Shown here piece by piece: positions 17,130 through 28,498 of a stretch of DNA of 41,641 bases (position 1 is the stretch's first letter; every line of letters starts with the position of its first letter). Position numbers and translations under genes: made by a program. Below the pieces are notes generated by a model that searched no databases, was not told the origin of the DNA, and worked only from the letters and a program-made list of their open reading frames with translations. Origin of the DNA: Roseovarius gaetbuli (GTDB lineage: Bacteria > Pseudomonadota > Alphaproteobacteria > Rhodobacterales > Rhodobacteraceae). Location: positions 1 through 41,641 of the forward strand of contig NZ_FWFJ01000034.1 of NCBI RefSeq assembly GCF_900172365.1. The letters are read 5' to 3'.

Positions 17130-17999
17130 ATGATGGGATATCTGCGTACCGCCGTCTTGATGGCGGCGATGACCGCGCTTTTTCTTGGGATCGGCGCGCT
17201 GTTGGGCGGCACCGGCGGCGCGATGATCGCGCTTGTGATCGCCCTGGCGATGAACGCCTACACCTGGTGGAATTCGGATCGCGCGGTGTTGCGGATGCAC
17301 GACGCGCGCGCCCCGACCGGCCCCGAGGGCAAAGCGCTTGAACGGCTGGTGCATGACATGGCCGATCGCGCCGACATGCCGCGCCCAAAGGTCTATATCC
17401 TGCAAAATGCTCAGCCCAACGCCTTTGCCACCGGGCGCAATCCGGAAAATGCCGCCGTGGCCGCAACCACCGGCCTTTTGACCCGGCTGAGCGAGGCCGA
17501 AATCGCCGCCGTCATGGCCCATGAGCTGGCCCATATCCGCAACCACGACACCACCATCATGACCATCACCGCGACCTTCGCCGGGGCGATCACCATGCTG
17601 GCGAATTTCGCGATGTTCTTCGGCAACAACCGCAACAATTCGCTCGGCCTGATCGGCACGCTGGCGCTGATGGTGTTGGCCCCGCTGGCGGCCGGCCTTG
17701 TGCAGATGGCGATCAGCCGCAGCCGCGAATACGAGGCCGACCGCATCGGGGCCGAGATTTGCGGCAACCCGCTCTGGCTCGCTTCGGCGCTTGAACGGAT
17801 ATCGGGGCTCGCCGCGCGGATCGACAACGACAGCGCCGAGCGCAACCCGGCGACGGCGCATATGTTCATCGTCAATCCACTGCATGCCCATGCCCGCGAC
17901 CGGCTGTTTTCGACCCACCCTGATCCGGCCAACCGCATCCGCGCCCTGCGCGAAATGGCAGGGGAGCAAACACAAGGCGTGGCCGGTCCTTGGGGATAA
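17130..17999 (+). CDS. htpX: Membrane zinc metalloprotease HtpX
   Basis: 289 residues. Two N-terminal transmembrane helices (about 7-25 and 29-46), zinc motif HELAH at 131-135, third ligand in [12 protein letters not shown] near 205, and two more hydrophobic segments between them. HtpX degrades damaged inner-membrane proteins together with FtsH. ATG 17130 is followed at once by a second ATG; GGGGGT lies upstream. Followed by the thioesterase gene on the same strand (84 bases). Confidence 0.95.
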   Translation: MMGYLRTAVLMAAMTALFLGIGALLGGTGGAMIALVIALAMNAYTWWNSDRAVLRMHDARAPTGPEGKALERLVHDMADRADMPRPKVYILQNAQPNAFATGRNPENAAVAATTGLLTRLSEAEIAAVMAHELAHIRNHDTTIMTITATFAGAITMLANFAMFFGNNRNNSLGLIGTLALMVLAPLAAGLVQMAISRSREYEADRIGAEICGNPLWLASALERISGLAARIDNDSAERNPATAHMFIVNPLHAHARDRLFSTHPDPANRIRALREMAGEQTQGVAGPWG

Positions 18000-18083
18000 C
18001 GCGCCGATTGATCCGCACACCATTGCATGCCAACCCGGATTTCCCGTAAACAAGGCGCGATCTGCAACGAAAAGAGCGCCCCC

Positions 18084-18566
18084 ATGTCCGATGCATCCCC
18101 CTTCCTGTCCTCTTTTCACAGCGTCGAAGAGGGCTGGATCGACTTCAACGGTCACATGAACATGGGCTATTACACCGTGCTGTTTGACCGCTGCGCGGAC
18201 GAGGCCTTTGCCGAAATGGGCTTTGGCCCGGACTACGTCAAAACACGCGGCCACAGCACCTTTTCCGCCGAATTCCACATCCGCTACCTGCGCGAGATCA
18301 AGCTTGGCGACCGGGTGCGCAGCACCTTTCACCTGCTCGATCACGACGAAAAACGCTTTCACAGCTTTCAGGAGTTGTACCATCAGGACGGCTGGCTTGC
18401 CGCCACCGGCGAGGGCATGACCCTGCACGTAGATTTGTCTGGCCCCCGCGTCGCACCGATGCCCGACGACATCCTGACCCGCGTCGCCGCCATGGCCAAA
18501 ACCCACGCCACCCTGCCGCGCCCCGAAGGCATCGGCCACAAGATCGGCATCCGCCGCAAGACGTAG
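18084..18566 (+). CDS. Hot-dog fold acyl-CoA thioesterase
   Basis: 160 residues. The active-site region WIDFNGHMNMGYY (Asp20, His24, Asn26) is the 4HBT-type motif used by 4-hydroxybenzoyl-CoA-like and betainyl-CoA thioesterases, followed by HIRYLREIKLGDRV. The protein hydrolyses an acyl-CoA; the acyl group is not clear from sequence, although the DFNGHMN variant is typical of carnitine-metabolism (betainyl-CoA) thioesterases. ATG 18084 is chosen as the start before the conserved N-terminus. Confidence 0.82.
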   Translation: MSDASPFLSSFHSVEEGWIDFNGHMNMGYYTVLFDRCADEAFAEMGFGPDYVKTRGHSTFSAEFHIRYLREIKLGDRVRSTFHLLDHDEKRFHSFQELYHQDGWLAATGEGMTLHVDLSGPRVAPMPDDILTRVAAMAKTHATLPRPEGIGHKIGIRRKT

Positions 18567-18644
18567 GGTGGCGCCCCGCGCGCCGCTTGCCTTCAATCCC
18601 CGGTTCGGTCACCCTTCTCGGAGTTGACCGGGAGCGTTGCGCGT

Positions 18645-20130
18645 ATGAGTACATTTGCAGACATCGCCGACAAAAGCGGCACCATCTGTGTCGGCGCATT
18701 GGCCTTCGCCCTGGGCGATCCGTCGGGCGGAACCCTTGCCGCCACGGGCATGGCCGGACTGGCCGCTATCGGCGTCACTCTTCGCAAAACCTGCGCCAAG
18801 CGCGCCTGTGACGCGGCTGCCAAGGCGACCCTCACCGCGATACGCCGGAATTTGCCGAGGTCAGTCTCATCCGCGTCGAAACCCTGTTGCAGGACCGCCA
18901 AGAACATCAAAGCCTGATCGTGGCCTACAAGAAAGAGACGGCGCAAGAGCGGATCACTGCTCTGGTCACCCTCCTTCACAGCACCATCCCGTTTGACGGC
19001 GACACCGATGAGGTCAAAACCCTGATCCGCCGCGCCCTGACCGCCGCGATGCGCGCCTGCTATGAACACAAGGAATTTCGCGCGCAACTGAGCGAAGAAA
19101 CCCTGATCGACATCGCCCGCAAGACCGACGGCATTGCGATCACGCTTGACCGGATCGAGACGGCTGTCAAAGATATCCCGCAGCAGGTGGTCGACGCCCT
19201 GATAGCGCAAGGCATTCTCCCGGCTGGTGCCACAAATACCGGCGTCACCTTGGACGACCTCAAGACCATCGCGCGCTCTTTCGGGGGGATGCCTATAAAA
19301 CCGCCTCTGAAATCATCGCCTTCTTGCAATCCAAGGCCGATGACATGACGCGCTTGGTTGCCGAGATAGAAGCAATGCGCGGTCTGTCTGACCGGATTGA
19401 CAACATTGTTGGCGCGGCTGCCGAAGCGGTCCAAAAGCGAAATCTGGCTGAGGCCCGCGAGATTTTGGATAGTGCCCGTGAAGTGCAGAAAGAAGTGCTG
19501 CGCAAACCGCTTGAGGTGAATGCGACATTGCTGGAGAAAACCGCCGAGATTGATTTGATCCAAGGCCGGGTCAACGACGCCTTCAAAATCCTCTCCGCCG
19601 CCGCCGACAGCTTCGCCAGCATCAACCCGCTGGAACCCGCCCGTCGTCGGGTGACTTACGCAATCCAACTCTACAATCACGGCCTGCGCTTTGGTGACCC
19701 CGGCATGACCCTCTCCGCCCAAATGATCCGCGATGCGCTGACCCATCTCGATAAATCCACCGCCCCCGACCTCTGGGCGCACGCTCAGAACAACCTCGCC
19801 GCTGCCCTCAGCACCCAAGCCGCTCGAACCGAGGGCGCCGCGGGCACTGCCCTTTTGGCCGAGGCCGTCACCGCCTATCGCGGCGCCCTCACCGTCTTTA
19901 CCCGGCAAGATCACCCGGTGCACTGGGCCATGACGCAGGAAAATCTGGCGATCTGCGAGGTGGCCCGCGCCGATCATGACACCACGGCCGATCCCACCCC
20001 GCATCTGCGCGCAGCGCTGGAGTATGTCGAGGCCGCGCTGACCGTCTTTGACCCCGAGCACATGCCCTATGATCACGGAACTGCCACCGCCCTCCGCGAC
20101 CAGATCAAGGCCCGCCTGTCAGGCGAGTGA
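18645..20130 (+). pseudogene. TPR-containing protein gene interrupted by two single-base frameshifts
   Basis: Three consecutive frames join into one protein of about 495 residues if one G is restored near 18848 and one in the G6 run at 19283-19288. Part 1 (from ATG 18645) has a Gly/Ala-rich hydrophobic stretch, about residues 14-47. Part 2 (about 18849-19288) continues VSLIRVETLLQDRQEHQ and is helical and charged. Part 3 (from about 19289) begins DAYKTASEIIAF and holds coiled-coil-like helices, then TPR-like units (AHAQNNLAAAL, EAVTAYRGALTVFTRQDHP, HWAMTQENLAICEVA). Apart from these two points the 1.5 kb has no stop, so damage is recent or a sequencing error. Function unknown. Confidence 0.7.
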
Positions 20131-20223
20131 GCCACGCGCGAGAACCCCTCTCGACGCGGGGCGCATGCATGCGCTAGGCTCTGAGTCGGACACCATTATC
20201 CTTGCAAGGCGGACCCGACCCCT

Positions 20224-21183
20224 ATGATCCAACTGCTTCTCCGCCGTCTGGCGCTTGGCTTTGTCACGGTCTGGCTTGTCTCGGTGATCATCTTTCTCGG
20301 GGTCGAGGCCCTGCCCGGCGATGCCTGCACCGCCGTTCTGGAACGCGACGCCCATGGCGAGGCGCTTGCGAAATGTCGCGCCGATATGGGCCTCAATGCC
20401 CCTGCCCTCGCGCGTTATGTCGATTGGGCCGGTGGCGCAATTCAGGGCGATTTCGGCGTGTCGGCCAATGGGCAGGACAGCATCACCGAGATCGTCGGCT
20501 ATCGCGTCCGCAACTCCCTTTTGCTCGCGGCAGGCGCGCTAAGCGTGGGAATTCCATTGTCTATTCTCCTGGGCGCCATGGCCGGCCTTTGGCGCGATAC
20601 CTGGGTTGATATCCTGTTTTCCACCGGCGCGATCTTTGCCATGACCATCCCCGAATTTGTCGCCGCGACCATCCTGATCCTGATTTTCGCGATCTGGCTT
20701 GGCTGGGTACCGGCCATCGTTTTGACCCCCGCCGACGCGCCGCCCTTGGAATTTTTCCCCGAATTCGTGCTGGCGGCTGTGGTTCTGACCATGATCATGA
20801 TCGCCCATATCATGCGCATGGTGCGCTCTTCGGTGATCGAGGTGATGGCCAGCGATTACGTCCAGATGGCCACCCTCAAGGGCGTGCCCTATTGGCAGAT
20901 CGTCTTCCGCCACGCCCTTCCCAACGCCCTTTTGCCCGCGATCAATGTGATCGCTTTGACGGTGGCCTGGCTTTTGGGCGGCGTGGTCGTGGTTGAGGTG
21001 GTGTTCAACTATCCCGGCCTCGGGCGGCTGTTGATTGATGCGATTTCGGATCGTGATTTGCCGGTGGTGCAGGCGATCACGATGATCGTCGCCGCCACCT
21101 ATGTCGGCGTCAATCTTGTGGCCGATATCCTTGGCCTTGTCCTAAACCCGCGCCTGCGCAGCCATCACATGAGGCGCGGATGA
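20224..21183 (+). CDS. Peptide/nickel-type ABC transporter permease, DppB/OppB-like
   Basis: 319 residues, six predicted transmembrane helices, N-terminal signature MIQLLLRRLALGFVTVWLVS typical of the BPD_transp_1 permeases of this class. The coupling loop (MASDYVQMATLKGVPYWQ ... HALPNALLP) contacts the ATPase. Forms a heterodimer with the next gene, which it overlaps by four bases (ATGA). No periplasmic binding protein gene precedes it. Confidence 0.92.
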   Translation: MIQLLLRRLALGFVTVWLVSVIIFLGVEALPGDACTAVLERDAHGEALAKCRADMGLNAPALARYVDWAGGAIQGDFGVSANGQDSITEIVGYRVRNSLLLAAGALSVGIPLSILLGAMAGLWRDTWVDILFSTGAIFAMTIPEFVAATILILIFAIWLGWVPAIVLTPADAPPLEFFPEFVLAAVVLTMIMIAHIMRMVRSSVIEVMASDYVQMATLKGVPYWQIVFRHALPNALLPAINVIALTVAWLLGGVVVVEVVFNYPGLGRLLIDAISDRDLPVVQAITMIVAATYVGVNLVADILGLVLNPRLRSHHMRRG

Positions 21184-22058
21184 GCGCCGCCACCACAACG
21201 CCCCGACGCTCGCGCGCGCTTAACACGCTGCGCGATATGGCGGCGCGGCCTTCGGGGGCGATTGGCCTTACGCTTGTGACGCTGCATCTGGTGATGGCCC
21301 TCATGAGCCCCTGGATCGCACCGTTTGATTACAAGGAAATGAACTCGGCCCTGATCCTTGGCGGCCCCTCGGCCGAGCATTTGCTTGGCACCGATCACCT
21401 TGGCCGCGATGTCTTTACCCGTGTCCTGTTGGGCGGGCGCGAGGCGTTTCTCGTCACCGGAATCGCCACGCCGATTGCCATGCTCTGGGGCGGGATGCTC
21501 GGGGTTCTGCTGGGCCTGCGCGGCGGCTGGATCGACGAGGCGATGATGCGCCTGGTCGATGCCTTTCTGGCGCTGCCCGGTATCCTGCCACTCTTGGTGC
21601 TGATCACCGTTTTCGGAAGTGGCAACGAGGTTCTCACCCCCACGCTTGCCTTCTTTTTCGGCATCCCGGTGATCCGCGTCGCCCGCGCCGCCGCACACGA
21701 GGTCGTCGCCCGCGATTTCATCTCGGCGGCGCGCGCGCGCGGCCACAGCCCGCTTTCCATCGTGCGCCACGAGATTTTGCCCAATGTCACCGACACCCTT
21801 CTGGTCGAGGGCGCAATGCGGTGGTCCTGGATGCTGCTTGGCTTTTCCGCCCTGTCGTTTCTTGGGTTTGGCGTGGCCCCACCGATGGCCGACTGGGGGC
21901 TGATGATTTCGGATGCGCGGGTTTACATGTCGCTGGCGCCCTGGGGGGTTCTGGGGCCGATGATTGCGCTTTCTTCCCTGATCATCGGGATCAACCTGAG
22001 CGCCGATGCCCTGGCCAAGACCCTCGGGCTTGATCAGGGTCGAAAGGCGGTGGTCTGA
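21180..22058 (+). CDS. Peptide/nickel-type ABC transporter permease, DppC/OppC-like
   Basis: 292 residues with N-terminal helix, the typical HLLGTDHLGRDVFTRVL-like segment (AEHLLGTDHLGRDVFTR) and coupling loop RDFISAARARGHSPLSIVRHE. The start overlaps the stop of the previous gene by four bases and the stop is one base from the next start, so the three genes are one transcript with tight coupling. Confidence 0.92.
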   Translation: MSAATTTPRRSRALNTLRDMAARPSGAIGLTLVTLHLVMALMSPWIAPFDYKEMNSALILGGPSAEHLLGTDHLGRDVFTRVLLGGREAFLVTGIATPIAMLWGGMLGVLLGLRGGWIDEAMMRLVDAFLALPGILPLLVLITVFGSGNEVLTPTLAFFFGIPVIRVARAAAHEVVARDFISAARARGHSPLSIVRHEILPNVTDTLLVEGAMRWSWMLLGFSALSFLGFGVAPPMADWGLMISDARVYMSLAPWGVLGPMIALSSLIIGINLSADALAKTLGLDQGRKAVV

Positions 22059-22059
22059 G

Positions 22060-24087
22060 ATGGCAAACCCGCCCTTGATCGACATACGCGGCCTCTGCGT
22101 CGGGTTTCGCGGTCGCTCTGGCGCGATGCTGCCCGTTCTGCATGGCATCGACCTTCAGGTCTGTCGCGGCGAAAGCATCGGCATTGTCGGCGAAAGCGGG
22201 TCGGGCAAAAGCACGCTGGCGCTTGCGGCGATGGGATATCTCAAGCATGGCCTGCAAAAAATCTCGGGCGAGGTGATCTATGACGGCGCCGATATGTTCG
22301 CGCGCAGCCCCAGCGAGCTTGCCAAAATACGCGGCGGGCAACTTGGCCTTATCCCGCAAAATTCCGGTCAGGCGCTGACCCCGACGATGCGCATTGGCCG
22401 CCAGCTTGACGAGGCATTGCGCCTGCATTGCTCTTTGCCCGAGGGCGCACATTCGGACCGCGCCATCGACCTTTTGACCCAGGTGCGCCTGCCTGATCCG
22501 GCGGCAATCCTGCGCCGATATCCGCACGAGTTGTCGGGCGGGCAACAGCAACGCGTGGCCATCGCCATGGCGCTTGCGGGCGAACCTGACGCTTTGTTGC
22601 TCGACGAGCCGACCACCGGTCTTGATGTCACCACACAGGCGCATATCCTTGATTTGCTTCGCGAATTGGCACGCGCACGCAATATGGCGATGGTTTACGT
22701 GAGCCACGATTTGGGCGTTATCGCGCGGGTCTGTGACCGCGTGCAGGTGCTTTATGCAGGCGAAACCGTGCTGGAGGGGCCGGTGCGCGCGGTCCTGAAA
22801 AGCCCAGATCATCCTTATGCACGCGGCCTTCTGGCCTCGATCCCGCGACTTGGCGACCGCAGCCTGCCGCGCGCTCTCGACGGGCGCCCGCCCGCCCCCG
22901 GCGCCGACAGGACCGGCTGTGTCTTTGCGCCGCGCTGTGCGCTTGCGACGGATCATTGCCAGACCTTGCACCCCCCGATTATCACGGGCGAGGCCGGGCA
23001 AGCGACCCGCTGTTTCTACCCCGAGCAAACCTCTGAGATCGACATGACAGGCAGCGGCGCGCCGCTGAGTTGCTGCGCCGAAAACAGCCCCCTTGCGCTC
23101 TCTCTCAACGGGGTGGCGATCCGTTATGACCGCCCCGGCGCCCTTGCCCGTTTCATGCCTGCCCGCTCCCGCCCTCCGGCCACGGTCGACGACATCACCC
23201 TGAGCCTGACCCTGGGCGAAACGCTTGGCCTGGTCGGGGAATCCGGCAGCGGAAAATCCACCATCCTCAAGACCATCGCGGGCCTCTTACCCCCGGCCGA
23301 GGGCACACTCACCCTTGGCGACGGAACCGCCCTCACGCCGCGCGTGGAACAGCGCCGCCCGGATCAGTTGCGCCGCATTCAGATGGTGTTTCAAAACCCC
23401 GACGAAAGCCTCAACCCGCGTCAATCCGTTGCCAATATCCTTGGCCAGCCGCTGCGGCTCTACTTTGGGCTAAAGGGCCGCGAATTGCGCGCGCGCGCCG
23501 CCGAACTGCTCGAAACTGTGCGCCTTGGCGCGCATTACCTTGATCGCCGCCCCGGGCAACTCTCGGGCGGCGAGAAGCAACGCGTCGCCATTGCCCGCGC
23601 CTTTGCCGCCACCCCCGAGATCGTGCTTTGCGACGAAATCACCTCGGCGCTTGATGTTTCGGTTCAGGCGGCGGTGCTTGAGCTGCTCAATGACCTCAAG
23701 GCGCGCCACCAGTCGACATTTGTCTTCGTTAGCCATGACCTGACCGTGGTGCGCGCCCTGTCGGATCGCGTCGCCGTTCTCTATCAGGGGCGCCTGTGCG
23801 AAATCGGCCCGGCGGCGGCAGTCTATGGCGCACCGTCGCACCCCTATACCAAGGTGCTGCTCAATGCGGTGCTTGAACCCGATCCCGATCACGTCCCGCA
23901 CTTGCTGACCGAGGACGCCACGGAACTCTCGCCACCGGCCTGCGGCTGCCCGTTTAAGCACCGGTGCCCGGTCAAGATCGGGCGCCTCTGCGACACCGAT
24001 ACGCCGCCTTGGCAAGAGGCAACGGACGGCCACGCCATCCGCTGTCACATTCCCCTTCAAGACCTGAGCAAACCCGATCCTGTATGA
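22060..24087 (+). CDS. Fused dual ATPase of a peptide/nickel-type ABC transporter (DppD-DppF fusion)
   Basis: 675 residues with two complete ATPase cassettes. First: Walker A GESGSGKST at 44-52, signature LSGGQQQRVAIAMAL, Walker B LLLDEPTTGLD, then a Cys-containing oligopeptide-transporter tail (CVFAPRCALATDHC). Second: Walker A GESGSGKST near 395, signature LSGGEKQRVAIARAF, Walker B VLCDEITSALD, ending in CPFKHRCPVKIGRLC. The fusion gives a permease pair plus one ATPase polypeptide. The substrate cannot be told without the missing binding protein. ATG 22060 follows the previous stop directly. Confidence 0.93.
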   Translation: MANPPLIDIRGLCVGFRGRSGAMLPVLHGIDLQVCRGESIGIVGESGSGKSTLALAAMGYLKHGLQKISGEVIYDGADMFARSPSELAKIRGGQLGLIPQNSGQALTPTMRIGRQLDEALRLHCSLPEGAHSDRAIDLLTQVRLPDPAAILRRYPHELSGGQQQRVAIAMALAGEPDALLLDEPTTGLDVTTQAHILDLLRELARARNMAMVYVSHDLGVIARVCDRVQVLYAGETVLEGPVRAVLKSPDHPYARGLLASIPRLGDRSLPRALDGRPPAPGADRTGCVFAPRCALATDHCQTLHPPIITGEAGQATRCFYPEQTSEIDMTGSGAPLSCCAENSPLALSLNGVAIRYDRPGALARFMPARSRPPATVDDITLSLTLGETLGLVGESGSGKSTILKTIAGLLPPAEGTLTLGDGTALTPRVEQRRPDQLRRIQMVFQNPDESLNPRQSVANILGQPLRLYFGLKGRELRARAAELLETVRLGAHYLDRRPGQLSGGEKQRVAIARAFAATPEIVLCDEITSALDVSVQAAVLELLNDLKARHQSTFVFVSHDLTVVRALSDRVAVLYQGRLCEIGPAAAVYGAPSHPYTKVLLNAVLEPDPDHVPHLLTEDATELSPPACGCPFKHRCPVKIGRLCDTDTPPWQEATDGHAIRCHIPLQDLSKPDPV

Positions 24088-24153
24088 CACGGGCCATGGG
24101 CTTCTTCTTGGCAAAAATACTCAAACTCCAACTTTGCCTACACACGCCACAAT

Positions 24154-24191
24154 AAAAAAGGGCCCCGCCATCACCTGGCAGGGCCCCTTTT
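24154..24191. terminator. Bidirectional intrinsic terminator, ABC operon / rpoC
   Basis: AAAAAAGGGCCCCGCCA (24154-24170) pairs, with a one-base bulge, with TGGCAGGGCCCCTTTT (24176-24191) around a five-base loop. It lies 66 bases past the ABC stop and 20 before the rpoC stop, with T-runs in both directions. Confidence 0.85.
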
Positions 24192-24210
24192 CTGTTTCCA
24201 TGCGTCGCGC

Positions 24211-27200
24211 TTACTCGTCGCGGCTCTCCGGTGTGTCCACCAGATTGTCGAACTCGTCCCCGCCCACAACATCATCCTCGACCACAGGCGCGGCAAGAGC
24301 GGCCGCAGCGGCGGCCTCTTCCTGACGGGCCTCGATCACGACGCTGTCACGCGCGGTTGCGATGCGGCGCATCTCTTGGGTGGCGCCACCGGTGCCCGCC
24401 GGGATAAGGCGACCCACGATGACGTTCTCCTTGAGACCGACCAGCTTGTCGCGCTTGCCCTGAACCGATGCCTCGGTCAGCACGCGGGTGGTTTCCTGGA
24501 ACGACGCCGCCGAGATAAAGCTGCGGGTTTGCAGGCTGGCCTTGGTGATCCCGAGAAGGATCGGCTCGCCCTGTGCCGGGCGCCCGCCCTTCGAGATCGC
24601 CTTGTCGTTGGCTTCGTCAAACTCGGCCTTGTCGACATGCTCGCCCTTGAGAAGCGTGGTATCGCCGCTGTCCTGGATTTCCCACTTCTGCAACATCTGG
24701 CGCACGATGACTTCGATGTGCTTGTCGTTGATCTTCACGCCTTGCAGACGATAGACCTCTTGCACCTCGTCAATCATATAGTTCGCCAGCGCCTCGACAC
24801 CCATGATCCCGAGGATGTCATGCGGCGCGGGGTTGCCGTCCATGATGTAATCACCCTTCTGGACAAAATCACCTTCCTGAACCGGAATGTGCTTGCCCTT
24901 GGGCACCATGTATTCAACGGGCTCCAGCGTCTCGTCGGCCGGCTCGATGGTGATGCGACGCTTGTTCTTGTAGTCGCGACCATAGCGAACATAGCCGTCG
25001 ATTTCCGCGATGATGGCGTGATCCTTGGGGCGACGTGCCTCAAAGAGTTCGGCCACACGCGGCAGACCACCGGTAATGTCCTTGGTCTTGCCACCTTCGC
25101 GCGGGATCCGCGCGATCACGTCACCGGCATGCACCTCCTGGCCTTCTTCGACCGCGAGAATGGCATCGACCGACATCGGATAGGTCACCGGGTTGCCCGC
25201 ATCGTTGCGCATCGGCTCGCCATCGGCGCCCACGATGAACACCTCGGGCTTAAGCTCGTTGCCCTTGGGGGCCGCGCGCCAGTCGGTCACGATCTTCTGG
25301 GTCATGCCGGTGGCATCATCGGTCACGTCACGCACGGCAACGCCGCTGACGAGGTCGACGAATTTCGCAGTACCGGATTTCTCGGCCAGGATCGGCAGGG
25401 TATAGGGATCCCATTCGAACAGTTTCTGACCGCGCACAACCTTGCCGCCCTCTTCAACGAACAGACGCGTGCCGTAGCCGACCTTGTGGCTGGCAAGTTC
25501 AACGCCCTTGTCGCCGATGATCCGCAACTTCATGTTCCGGCCCATCACGAGGGTTTCACCGTTGGAATTGACCAGCGTCTGAGGCTGATCATAGGTGATC
25601 GTGCCCTCTTGGCTCGCTTCAAGGAACGACTGTTGGCCACCCTGTGCAACGCCGCCGATGTGGAACGTCCGCATCGTAAGCTGTGTGCCCGGTTCGCCGA
25701 TCGACTGTGCCGCGATGATGCCCACGGCCTCGCCGATGTTGACCATCGTACCGCGCGCAAGGTCACGACCATAGCACATGGCGCAAACGCCATCCTCGGC
25801 CTCACAGGTCAGCGGCGAGCGCAGACGCACGGTTTGCACCGCGGCCTCTTCAAGCATATCGGCCATACGTTCGTCGATAAGCTGACCGGTGGCGATCAGA
25901 ACCGCATCGCTGACCGGATTAACGATATCCTCGGCCACGACACGGCCCAGAACACGTTCGGCCAGCGAGGCCACGATCTCACCGTCATTGACAGCCGCTT
26001 CAACCGTCACCGCACGCTCGGTTCCGCAATCATGCTGACGCACGATACAGTCTTGCGCGACGTCCACAAGACGACGTGTCAGGTAGCCCGAGTTGGCCGT
26101 TTTCAGAGCCGTATCAGACAGACCTTTCCGGGCGCCGTGGGTCGAGTTGAAGTATTCAAGAACGGTCAGACCTTCCTTAAAGTTCGAGATGATCGGTGTC
26201 TCGATGATGTCGCCGTTCGGCTTGGCCATCAGGCCGCGCATCCCGCCCAGCTGTTTCATCTGGGTGACCGAGCCACGCGCGCCGGAGTGGGCCATCATGT
26301 AGACCGAGTTCGGCTCCATCACGGCGCCGTTTTCGTCTTTACGCTCGGCCGAGATGGTGCCCATCATCGCATCGGTGACCTGATCGTTACACTTCGACCA
26401 GGCATCCACGACCTTGTTGTACTTTTCGCCCTGAGTGATCAGACCGTCCATGTACTGTTGCTCGAAACCCTTCACCTGACCACGGGTTTCCTCGACGATG
26501 GTCCATTTGGTATCGGGGATCACCATGTCGTCCTTGCCGAAGGAAATCCCTGCCTTGAAGGCCTCGCGGAAGCCGAGTGTCATGATCTGGTCACAGAAGA
26601 TGACGCTCTCTTTCTGACCGCAATAGCGATAGACGGTGTCGATGACCTGCTGCACTTCTTTCTTGCGCAACAGACGGTTCACAAGGCTGAACGGTGCCTT
26701 GGCGTTTTGCGGCAAAAGCGCCCCAAGACGGACCCGGCCCGGCGTGGTTTCCACGCGGATGATCACCTCGTTGCCCTCGGCATCAATCTGCGGCACCCGT
26801 GCGGTAACGCGCGAGTGCAGATGCACCTCGCCGGAATCCAGCGCATGCTGAACCTCTTCGATCGACGAGAACACCATGCCCTCGCCCTTCATGCCTTCGC
26901 GCATCAGCGTGACATAATAGAGGCCAAGGATCATGTCCTGCGACGGAACGATGATCGGCGCGCCGTTTGCGGGCGACAGAACGTTGTTGGTCGACATCAT
27001 CAAGACGCGCGCTTCAAGCTGGGCTTCCAGCGAGAGCGGCACGTGAACAGCCATCTGGTCACCGTCAAAGTCGGCGTTGAAGGCGGCACAGACCAGCGGG
27101 TGAAGCTGGATCGCCTTGCCCTCGATCAAGACCGGCTCGAACGCCTGAATGCCAAGACGGTGCAGGGTCGGCGCCCGGTTCAGCATCACGGGATGTTCGC

Positions 27201-28458
27201 GGATCACCTCATCCAGAATATCCCAAACCTCGGGACGTTCCTTTTCAACCAGCTTTTTCGCCTGCTTCACGGTCGAGCTGAGGCCCTTGGCCTCAAGACG
27301 CGAATAGATGAACGGCTTGAACAGTTCGAGCGCCATCTTCTTGGGCAGGCCGCATTGATGCAGCTTGAGCTCGGGACCGGTCACAATGACCGAACGACCG
27401 GAAAAGTCGACACGCTTGCCCAAAAGGTTCTGGCGGAAACGGCCCTGCTTGCCCTTGAGCATGTCCGACAGCGATTTCAGCGGGCGCTTGTTGGCGCCGG
27501 TGATCACGCGGCCACGACGACCGTTATCAAACAGCGCATCGACCGATTCCTGCAACATCCGCTTTTCGTTGCGCACGATGATATCGGGCGCACGCAGCTC
27601 GATAAGCCGCTTGAGGCGGTTGTTGCGGTTGATCACGCGACGATAAAGGTCGTTAAGGTCAGAGGTGGCAAAACGGCCCCCATCCAGCGGCACCAACGGG
27701 CGAAGCTCTGGCGGGATGACCGGAATGACCGTCATCACCATCCATTCCGGACGGTTGCCGGAATCAAGGAAGGATTCCACGACTTTCAGACGCTTGATGA
27801 TCTTCTTCGGCTTGAGCTCGCCAGTGGCCTCCTTGAGGTCCGCGCGCAGACGCTCAGCCTCGGCCTCAAGATCGATGTTCTGAAGCATTTCGCGGATCGC
27901 CTCAGCGCCGATATTGGCGGTGAAAGCATCCATGCCATAGGCATCCTGAGCATCCATGAACTCTTCTTCGCTCAGCATCTGACCATAGGTGAGGTCGGTC
28001 AGGCCAGGCTCGATGACGACATAGTTTTCAAAGTAAAGCACACGCTCAAGATCGCGCAGGGTCATGTCCAGCATGAGACCGATGCGTGACGGCAGCGACT
28101 TCAGAAACCAGATGTGGGCGCAGGGCGCGGCCAGCTCGATGTGGCCCATACGCTCGCGGCGGACCTTTTGAAGGGTGACTTCAACGCCGCATTTCTCGCA
28201 AACAACGCCGCGATACTTCATCCGCTTGTATTTGCCGCAGAGGCATTCGTAATCCTTGATCGGGCCAAAGATACGCGCACAAAACAGACCATCGCGCTCG
28301 GGCTTGAACGTCCGATAGTTGATGGTTTCCGGCTTTTTGATCTCGCCGTATGACCAGCTCAGAATACGCTCGGGGCTGGCAAGGCTGACCTTGATTTCAT
28401 CGAACACCTTGGTGGGGGCCACCGGGTTGAACGGGTTGTTTGTCAGTTCCTGGTTCAT
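24211..28458 (-). CDS. rpoC: RNA polymerase subunit beta'
   Basis: 1415 residues. N-terminal zinc site [19 protein letters not shown], the catalytic [12 protein letters not shown] loop near residue 460 with three Asp for Mg, and the C-terminal part with a long acidic Ala-rich tail. ATG 28458 follows AGGAT; a TTG two codons earlier is not needed. Last gene of the ribosomal/RNA polymerase cluster in this window. Confidence 0.99.
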   Translation of the reverse strand: MNQELTNNPFNPVAPTKVFDEIKVSLASPERILSWSYGEIKKPETINYRTFKPERDGLFCARIFGPIKDYECLCGKYKRMKYRGVVCEKCGVEVTLQKVRRERMGHIELAAPCAHIWFLKSLPSRIGLMLDMTLRDLERVLYFENYVVIEPGLTDLTYGQMLSEEEFMDAQDAYGMDAFTANIGAEAIREMLQNIDLEAEAERLRADLKEATGELKPKKIIKRLKVVESFLDSGNRPEWMVMTVIPVIPPELRPLVPLDGGRFATSDLNDLYRRVINRNNRLKRLIELRAPDIIVRNEKRMLQESVDALFDNGRRGRVITGANKRPLKSLSDMLKGKQGRFRQNLLGKRVDFSGRSVIVTGPELKLHQCGLPKKMALELFKPFIYSRLEAKGLSSTVKQAKKLVEKERPEVWDILDEVIREHPVMLNRAPTLHRLGIQAFEPVLIEGKAIQLHPLVCAAFNADFDGDQMAVHVPLSLEAQLEARVLMMSTNNVLSPANGAPIIVPSQDMILGLYYVTLMREGMKGEGMVFSSIEEVQHALDSGEVHLHSRVTARVPQIDAEGNEVIIRVETTPGRVRLGALLPQNAKAPFSLVNRLLRKKEVQQVIDTVYRYCGQKESVIFCDQIMTLGFREAFKAGISFGKDDMVIPDTKWTIVEETRGQVKGFEQQYMDGLITQGEKYNKVVDAWSKCNDQVTDAMMGTISAERKDENGAVMEPNSVYMMAHSGARGSVTQMKQLGGMRGLMAKPNGDIIETPIISNFKEGLTVLEYFNSTHGARKGLSDTALKTANSGYLTRRLVDVAQDCIVRQHDCGTERAVTVEAAVNDGEIVASLAERVLGRVVAEDIVNPVSDAVLIATGQLIDERMADMLEEAAVQTVRLRSPLTCEAEDGVCAMCYGRDLARGTMVNIGEAVGIIAAQSIGEPGTQLTMRTFHIGGVAQGGQQSFLEASQEGTITYDQPQTLVNSNGETLVMGRNMKLRIIGDKGVELASHKVGYGTRLFVEEGGKVVRGQKLFEWDPYTLPILAEKSGTAKFVDLVSGVAVRDVTDDATGMTQKIVTDWRAAPKGNELKPEVFIVGADGEPMRNDAGNPVTYPMSVDAILAVEEGQEVHAGDVIARIPREGGKTKDITGGLPRVAELFEARRPKDHAIIAEIDGYVRYGRDYKNKRRITIEPADETLEPVEYMVPKGKHIPVQEGDFVQKGDYIMDGNPAPHDILGIMGVEALANYMIDEVQEVYRLQGVKINDKHIEVIVRQMLQKWEIQDSGDTTLLKGEHVDKAEFDEANDKAISKGGRPAQGEPILLGITKASLQTRSFISAASFQETTRVLTEASVQGKRDKLVGLKENVIVGRLIPAGTGGATQEMRRIATARDSVVIEARQEEAAAAAALAAPVVEDDVVGGDEFDNLVDTPESRDE

Positions 28459-28498
28459 TTTCAAATCCTTGAATTCGGGCAGAGGCCGTGAGGGGGCG

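Noticed and set aside
19283..19288. Programmed -1 frameshifting as the normal way to express the TPR protein
   Set aside because: The G6 run could allow slippage, but the first breakpoint has only two Gs and no slippery heptamer, so two programmed events in one gene are unlikely. Mutation or read error is simpler.
24376..28089. A plus-strand open frame of over 1200 codons antisense to rpoC, and similar ones antisense to rpoB, maeB and prpE
   Set aside because: The content is His/Arg/Gly/Leu-rich low-information sequence that mirrors the conserved codons of the sense genes. No ribosome sites or domains.
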